This document shows positions 57,769 through 64,000 of a stretch of DNA of 64,000 nucleotides, piece by piece. The notes below the pieces were generated by a model that was given only the letters and a program-made list of their open reading frames with translations, was not told the origin of the DNA and did no database searches. The stretch lies in assembly GCA_032207245.1 (NCBI GenBank), contig CM063499.1, positions 84,620,205 through 84,684,204 of the forward strand, written 5' to 3'. The stretch comes from Pardosa pseudoannulata (taxonomy: Eukaryota; Arthropoda; Arachnida; Araneae; Lycosidae). Numbering within the stretch: the stretch's first letter is position 1; each line of letters opens with the position of its first letter. The position numbers and the translations under genes were made by a program.

Positions 57769-59121
57769 AAAGTGTCCCTTTTTTTAAGACTGTTTTTTAG
57801 CACCACAATTTTTTTCTAGTTTATGCCTAGAATGAACCCTGGATATTGCAGTTAGTTTCAAGCTAAATAAACTCACAATGTAATATCCTTTATATTAGGA
57901 CAAGGAAGCACAATTGTAATTAATAGCACCAAGATAATATAATTTTTTAATTGGAAGAAACCTTAAATTGACGAAAACTTTCAATGTATACAAAATTATT
58001 ACATTTCAATTTGTGAAATCATATTTAACAACTAAAATTTTTGAAAGAGAATTTGAAATGAAATAAAGAGATAGGGTATTAAAGAAAAAAGAACAAAGTA
58101 AAGGTGCTAAACCAGAATATAGGTATATTGTATATTTATCCCAACTGTATGGCAGTATTTGCTATATTATTGTGCTGCTGGCAAATGATATTTTGTGACA
58201 ATTGTGGTGCACAAAGACTGCTATTTTGACATCATATTCAAATGATTTTCAGGACATATTCTGCAATCATGGTTTTGGTTGTTTATTTCAAGAAGATGCA
58301 AATTTCTTCTTTTAAATTTATAATATAACAGACACTCCTGTAGAGCTGAGGCAGGTGTTCATTTGCTGTAGCTATTGCTTTGTGATATAGCATGTCATAT
58401 TGTTTGGCTGTTTAGAGAATGTTGTTTAGTTTCCTATTTTTATACATGAATACAAGGGTGTGTGCGAGCAGTTTGATGCAAACCGGTAATATATGAAAAA
58501 GGCTCCATATCACTGAATTGATTCAAATACCAATTGGAAGTAAAATGGGAATAATAATAATAAAACAATGAATCAAATCAAATATGAATGATTTAAGGCT
58601 AGGTTGTACTTGTATTATTTTACTTTCAAACTGTCACACTGGAAAGTACTAAAGTCTGAGTACTCTAGTATATCATTTTAGGTCAGAAATTGGGTATTGA
58701 TTATGAAGCAGTCTGTTAAGAATTGGATATCATACAGTAAGCATAATGTTGCTCATTTGCTTGTTAGTTTTGTTTTTTGATAGAAATATTTAAAATTGTT
58801 GTATGATTTTTATTTATAACGATAAATCCCCCGTTTTTAAGGTGCCATATATCTTTATTGTTAATACAAGAAAAATACCATAATCTATGTTTGCATAAAT
58901 ATATTATTTCTTTTTAAAGTAATGAATTAGACCCTTGCTGTTATATATTTTTTATTATATAATTTGACCACTGACAAATTTTACTGGCTCTGCTTATTTA
59001 AATTTTCCTGGTAAAAAATTCAGGGTCATTTATGGCAACTATACATCAAATGCCCTGTATGAAGGTGGAACAATTTAAGGGTGCCAAATTAAGATGGACT
59101 ATTAAAAGAAATATATAAATA
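57769..59121. other. AT-rich unassigned DNA
   Basis: No coding frame, repeat ends or tandem structure recognised. Confidence 0.4.
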
Positions 59122-60063
59122 CTAGCATATAGCCCATCATATGACGGGATTAGTAAAATTTTTAATATTCCAGAACTGTTAAGTACCCTATGAGGCAGGT
59201 AATAAAATGGTTTGATTTTGAATGAGAATTATTTGGTACACGCCATAATTTAATTATCTTTACTGACCAAAATAAATTAATTTTTAATTTATCTTGTCAT
59301 ATTAGGGACAGCAGATTTTAAAATTGACATTGATTATTTTTATATATAAGGATGCTAATTTAGAGAATTGATTGCAAATTGGTTATGTATAAAAACAATC
59401 ATACAAGAACAAAACTTCTTCATTTTTAAAGATAAATTAACTTAAAAGCTATATATTTATTATTCCATGAAATAGACTATTATACTTTTATGAAAAAAAT
59501 TTGTTGTTCATAGTGATAAAATTTTCATTGCAACCGAAAATAATCGATAATGAAATTTAAAATTATCCCATATGTACCTAATCTATTATTTAAAAAATAT
59601 AAAAGAAAAATATTTAAGTAATATCTAAGATCAGGGATAAAATGTGAAAATAAAGATATATTTAAATCATTTAAAATAAGAAATGATTAAATGGATGGGT
59701 AAAATGACGTCATACTGCTAGAAAAAGGTTATTTTATCTACTTATAATGAGATAAATTGATAAACTGAATCGCCTGTTCTAAAGAATATAGAGCTTGAAG
59801 TAATGGCATTAAACGCTCTAAAAGGGGGGAAATTGAATTCGAACGTTTTGAAGATGACAGAATTGTTTGCTGTTATATGAAGCATATTTTATACCAATTT
59901 ATTTTAGAATTATGGATAATTTATAAACATAAACTTTACTCGCTTTGAAATTTTCTAACCCTAACTCATCAAGAAACGAATGGATGCCTCTATCCATTCC
60001 AGGTCCAATTCATAAATTCAAGGACAGACGGAGAGATAACTTAGGCTATTATTATATAATGGA
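59122..60063 (-). mobile_element. Helitron-like non-autonomous element, copy 3
   Basis: On the - strand it begins TCCATTATATAATAATAGCC after A and ends with hairpin CCCGTCATATGATGGG, then CTATATG and CTAG before T: the A/T insertion, 5' TC and hairpin-CTAG arrangement of Helitrons. Shares TGGAATGGATA-type blocks with 21535 and 22132. No Rep/helicase. Confidence 0.65.
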
Positions 60064-60338
60064 TATATTTTAATATTAGTGCTTTTGTTTTGCTATATTG
60101 CAAAACTCCTAGTTTATTTTTCCTTGCATGAATAAATAAATCTTTGTACACATACTTTATGTATTTTAAAATCATATACATGCACATGCACAATTAAAAA
60201 AAAACCCTGCATGTTAGTGCACAATTTCAATGCCAACTCTCAAAAAATGGCATTCTGCTAGGGGCAGCAAAACCCTTATCAGAGAATTAAAATTAATGAT
60301 GTTTATATACATATTTATATTTTAAAAATTAGCACTAG

Positions 60339-60341
<3 letters not shown>

Positions 60342-60394
<53 letters not shown>
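60342..60394. repeat. (TA)n microsatellite
   Basis: About 26 TA units. Confidence 0.95.
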
Positions 60395-60399
<5 letters not shown>

Positions 60400-60874
60400 T
60401 TTTTTCTTAAGAAATGTTTATTAATGTTAGATTTTAAAATATGTATTCACAAGTAAATTTTGTTTTCTTGCTTGTTAAAATTTTAAATTTTATAGTAAAA
60501 ATAACTTTCTGCAGCTTAATACTTTTCTTATGCTAGAAAATTTTATCACAATAAGGTGATATGATATTTTGTAGGAGGAAGCTTGGTAAATTTTGGCTTT
60601 CATTTTGTGTAGCAGACACTTACATTATACCACTGGTTATAATAATATTTTAAACATATACATTATACATTTTGGGGATGTTTGTAATAAAAATATATTC
60701 AATTTACTTCTTATGTACAACATATTTACAATATATTATCTATACAATTTAACATAACAGAAATATATTCTTAATTATTTTAGATTCAACCCAAATATGC
60801 TTTGATGACTTTACATCTGAAGCAAATATAACATTTAATGTTACTGTAGTAATGACAACTGTTATTATTACTTT
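60395..60874. other. 3' flank of the oxidase gene
   Basis: Presumed 3' UTR on the - strand. AT-rich, no unique polyadenylation signal can be chosen. Confidence 0.4.
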
Positions 60875-60994
60875 TTAGAGTTTTGATTTAAACTCTTTCA
60901 TTGACAAAGCTTGCTTTACTCTTTCAGTTGCATCAACTGCTGTACCCCAAGAAAGAGAAATGCCATGCCCTCCATGTCCATAATTATTAATTAC
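60875..60994 (-). CDS. D-amino-acid / D-aspartate oxidase, last exon
   Basis: Flavoenzyme oxidatively deaminating D-amino acids in peroxisomes. The exon starts after acceptor ATTTTGTAG (60995) and ends with TAA at 60877-60875. It encodes 39 residues: VINNYGHGGHGISLSWGTAV is the family's C-terminal FAD/active-site signature (NYGHGG.G...WG.A), and the chain ends FKSKL, a consensus PTS1 peroxisomal signal. WGTA resembles D-aspartate oxidases slightly more than D-amino-acid oxidases (often WGCA), but the short stretch cannot decide. The frame joins the previous exon in phase 0. Confidence 0.93.
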   Translation of the reverse strand, partial: VINNYGHGGHGISLSWGTAVDATERVKQALSMKEFKSKL

Positions 60995-61095
60995 CTACAA
61001 AATAAAATCCCTGATTATATGTCATAAATGAAGCATTTTAACAAACAAAATGTAATTAACATCACATACAAAATATTATTTGACATACATATATA

Positions 61096-61819
61096 TGTAA
61101 TAAGACGGACATCACAATGAGTGGTTGCAGTCATGGCCCATAAAAATGACACCGTTTTAGTTAAAGACGTTTATTAACAGAACATTGCAGGACGGGCTCC
61201 CACTTCATTATAGGGTCAGGACTACTGAGGGGTCAGCTAGCATGAAGTTAGAAGTAAAAGGCCCTTAACACTTAAGTCAATATCTCAATTAAAATCTAAG
61301 GGAAAATCTGACTGATAGCGTGCATCTGCTTTTTGTGTGGAAATTTCCTAAATTGTCTGCTAGGGCAATATAGAGTTATAATTGGTTAGACTCTTTCTCT
61401 GAGGGCATACACTGTAGCCCCGATGGGTGGTTGTAGTCATGGCCATTTCAGCTAGAGACCTTTATTAAGATAACATTCAAGGACAGGTTCCAACTTTATC
61501 ATAGGGACATGGCAAACTGAAGGGTCAGCTAGCATGAAGTTCTATGTACAAGACATGTAACACCTGAGTCTGTGGGAACATCTGTAGGAAAATATCTCAA
61601 GAAAATCAGTCTCTGACAGCGTGTATCTCCCTTTTATTTAGAAATTTCCTAAATTGTCTGCTAGGGCCATGTAGGATTATAATTGATCAGGCCCCTTCTC
61701 TGAGGGTGTAATAGTCCTAAGGGTCAATTTAGGGTTTTGGGTGAAAAAGGGGAATGCAAAATGACCCGGGAATTTTAAGCCCTTGATTTAAGTTTTGAAA
61801 CTCTGAGAATTTCCTTACA
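61096..61819 (-). mobile_element. LTR-like repeat, two overlapping partial copies
   Basis: TGTAATAAGACGGACATC opens a first copy, running to about 61420. A second partial copy follows (GATGGGTGGTTGTAGTCATG, GACCTTTATTAAG) and ends TTTCCTTACA at 61819. Located in the last intron of the oxidase gene. Confidence 0.6.
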
Positions 61820-61993
61820 ATAGGCTCTAGCAGAAAATTTAGGTTAGGGTTATAAGTTTTGTCATGGAATGAATTAAAATTTGTAAATAAAGGCACTACT
61901 GTATACAGCAACATGAACTATTCAGTACATTCCTTTCAAAATGCATATACCAATCTAAATTTTCAATTGCATTGCATTTTAAAATATACATAC

Positions 61994-62092
61994 CAATCTG
62001 AATTTTCCATTGCTTTCAACAAAAGTAGTGTCAATACGTATTTCAGGTCTAAAGGGCCGTAATCCAACCCATTCCCAAACAATATCAGCTTT
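61994..62092 (-). CDS. D-amino-acid / D-aspartate oxidase, penultimate exon
   Basis: 99 nt, 33 codons in phase 0, between acceptor TTGGTACAG and donor GATTG then GTATGT. It encodes ADIVWEWVGLRPFRPEIRID, the family motif (E..GLRP.RP..R), in which the first Arg of RPxRP is the expected carboxylate-binding residue of the substrate pocket, then TTFVESNGKFRL. Continues into the last exon without a gap relative to known family sequences. Earlier exons (FAD-binding GxGxxG N-terminus) were not found up to 64000: the upstream intron is at least 1.9 kb and contains two TTAA-flanked elements. Confidence 0.93.
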
Positions 62093-62205
62093 CTGTACCA
62101 AGAAAGAAAAAAAATATTTCTATCACTTTCAGACAGCAAGCACTTATTTAATATATAATTGACAAGGCAATAAAAAGTTTAATATATCTATATTCTTAAT
62201 TTTAA

Positions 62206-63266
62206 CCCTTTCGTGCCTACTGTACATATACGTGCCAGCAAGAAATGCGCTATACTTCCCGGCCATCACACAGGCGTGCCAGAGTGTTTTCTTGTTCACC
62301 CCCTACTGTCACATATGTGTGCCAGTGTGTGCCAGTGTTGTGCAAGTTTTGACACAAGATGGCATTGTATGTCCATATGGATTTAGATACATGTAGATTT
62401 GACCTTGTACTCAATAGGAGAGTAATGTGATACACATACAAGTGGTTTTTGATTATATAAACATGAGGGTAAAGGAATGTTTCTGATTGACATGTTTCAT
62501 GACGGCTCTTGAAATTCCCACGTGGTGTTTGTTTATGTAAGCAGGGGAATTTTATTTTAGTTAAAGCATTGTGTATTTCGGATTGCAGTCCAATTTTTAG
62601 TACAGAATTAGATCTGACAGACTTGATTTTTTTTTCTCTTTATATTGTTAGATTTTTGAAGTTTCGAAAGTGTTTAACTGAGCTTAAAATAGCAAATGAC
62701 GCGAAATATTTCAGATTTTCATTCTGAAACAGATTAGGATATAAGTAATAGTGACACTATAATATATTCTAATTGTTCATAATGGATCTAGTGATTCTAA
62801 TGAGGAGGACATTTCTGACAAACATGATGACGATACTTCATTTTTTCACATTCCGGAAAAATCCTCCAAAATGGCAAATGAGTTACTTCGAGTGCAGGGA
62901 CTGTAAAGTAGGATTGTTTTTATAACTGTTTCTAAAATTTTTCATACAAAAAATTTTAAATAACATAGTATTCAGTTTTGAATGTTAAAAGTCGTTAAAT
63001 AAAAACAATAGTAAAAAAATAAAAAAGTAAAGTGTAAAATATATATTTAAATAAGAAATAGCTTAAGTAAATAAAGTATCTATAAACATATATAAATCCC
63101 ATTCCGTTTAAATACTTTATGCAGCATTATTAAATAACGCGCCTACTTCGTTAATTTCTGAATTAGGCTTAATAGCAAAAAACCCTCCGGCCCAGGATAC
63201 ACACTCGCGAGAGTGACTGCCGGCCTCAGAGAAAAGCGCGCATTTGCACTTCCCGTCACGAAAGGG
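62206..63266 (+). mobile_element. piggyBac-like element, 1061 bp, TTAA flanks
   Basis: TTAA at 62202-62205 and 63267-63270; ends CCCTTTCGTGCC and (inverted) CCCTTTCGTGACGG. A + strand acidic stretch (DSNEEDISDKHDDDTSFF, near 62785-62845) resembles the N-terminus of piggyBac transposases, followed by a stop. The frame at 62509-62727 has no domain. Confidence 0.82.
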
Positions 63267-63270
63267 TTAA

Positions 63271-63594
63271 GAATAACTTATAATTTTATCAAAAAGTAAA
63301 GCCTAAAAATGTTAGCTATACTTAGAATTCTACAGTTAAATATATGAATTTTAACTTAAATTTTTTTAGTTTTTTATTTGGTGAATAATATTTTCTGTTT
63401 TACATAAAATTTTTTAACTTCAATTTCAATGTAAGAGTCTAACATTAGTTTAATCTCAATTTTGAGTTTAATACAATAAAGTTTACAATATCTAGTTCTT
63501 GCAATTAATTTAATTAAAAATATCCTAAATTTTATAATTTTTTTACGAATATTTTATTTTATATACAAATTTAACTCACAATTAAGTGGCTGCC
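63271..63594. other. AT-rich intron DNA
   Basis: Between two TTAA elements in the presumed oxidase intron; nothing recognised, likewise 63835-64000. Confidence 0.4.
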
Positions 63595-63598
63595 TTAA

Positions 63599-63830
63599 CC
63601 CTCTCGTGGGACAGTTATTTCTCACTCCACATTTCCACACTTTCAAAAGAGCTGATAATTTTATTCAATTAATCGAACAATCGATGACAGTGCAAAACTG
63701 AAGCGGGAATTAGTCTTTCCGTCGTTTCAATAACAAGACTAATATATTAGAATGGGTTTTGCGTATTCTACAGGTGTATTTTGTAAGATCGTGTATATGG
63801 AAAATAATCTTCCCACGGCCCACAAAAGGG
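63599..63830. mobile_element. 232-bp TTAA-flanked MITE, piggyBac-like
   Basis: TTAA at 63595-63598 and 63831-63834; ends CCCTCTCGTGGG and (inverted) CCCTTTTGTGGGCCG. Internal CGATGACAGTGC and CCGTCGTTTC, no frame. Confidence 0.78.
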
Positions 63831-64000
63831 TTAACGTGTTTAAGATAGCAGTTTTCAAATTTATGTTGCTTCATAGACTACTTGGTGATTTTTTCTACTT
63901 TTCTAGATCCCTTTAAAAACCAGTCAGGCAACGTTAGATGAATTAAATTTTCTTATATTATTTATTAAAATTAAAGTTTAAAAATATTATCCAAAAAAAG

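Overview
This 64 kb window is nuclear DNA of an animal. It is visibly AT-rich, has spliced genes with long introns, and is dominated by transposable elements, (TA)n microsatellites and tandem repeats; there are no bacterial operons. A chelicerate such as a spider or scorpion is my best guess from the repeat style and gene content, but nothing here is diagnostic. All percentages and alignments were judged by eye.

Host genes. Two paralogues of the C19orf12 family lie on the + strand: gene 1 (exons 9221-9389 and 13222-13484, 140 aa) and gene 2 (exons 48179-48354 and 51234-51490, 138 aa). Both have an intron after the first base of codon 54, so they are an old duplication now about 39 kb apart. 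On the - strand near the right end are the last two coding exons of a D-amino-acid/D-aspartate oxidase (62092-61994 and 60994-60875), ending in the peroxisomal signal SKL. An unidentified - strand exon candidate lies at 2511-2356. Candidate promoters are at 3430-3600 (between that exon and gene 1), 27225-27420, and 43400-43505 (TGACGTCA, an arthropod-type initiator and a good splice donor, upstream of gene 2).

Layout. 1-830 tandem array; 2.3-4.9 kb exon candidate and promoter; 4.9-8.8 kb hAT pair, SINE pieces, a young truncated non-LTR insertion and a duplication; 9.2-13.5 kb gene 1, with hAT nested in hAT in its intron; 13.5-29.1 kb intergenic DNA with piggyBac-like, LTR-like, SINE, Helitron-like, pogo, hAT and mariner elements; 29.1-44.6 kb microsatellites and a giant imperfect inverted duplication; 45.2-45.9 kb a dead Merlin transposase; 48.2-51.5 kb gene 2; 51.5-60.1 kb further hAT and Helitron-like elements; 60.9-64.0 kb the 3' end of the oxidase gene with two TTAA-flanked elements in its upstream intron.

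Most unusual structure. Segments at 30553-34905 reappear in reverse order and orientation at 44615-37990, forming a roughly 14 kb palindrome of diverged arms. Its centre (35.33-37.5 kb) holds about 13 tandem units, each with two CTCF-consensus-like motifs about 35 bp apart, then a TATAAAA-type box. Both arms next to the centre carry a matching short hairpin. A palindromic Harbinger-like MITE with exact TAA duplications sits inside the array. This block lies between the two C19orf12 paralogues and is the best candidate for an undescribed chromatin-organising or repeat system.
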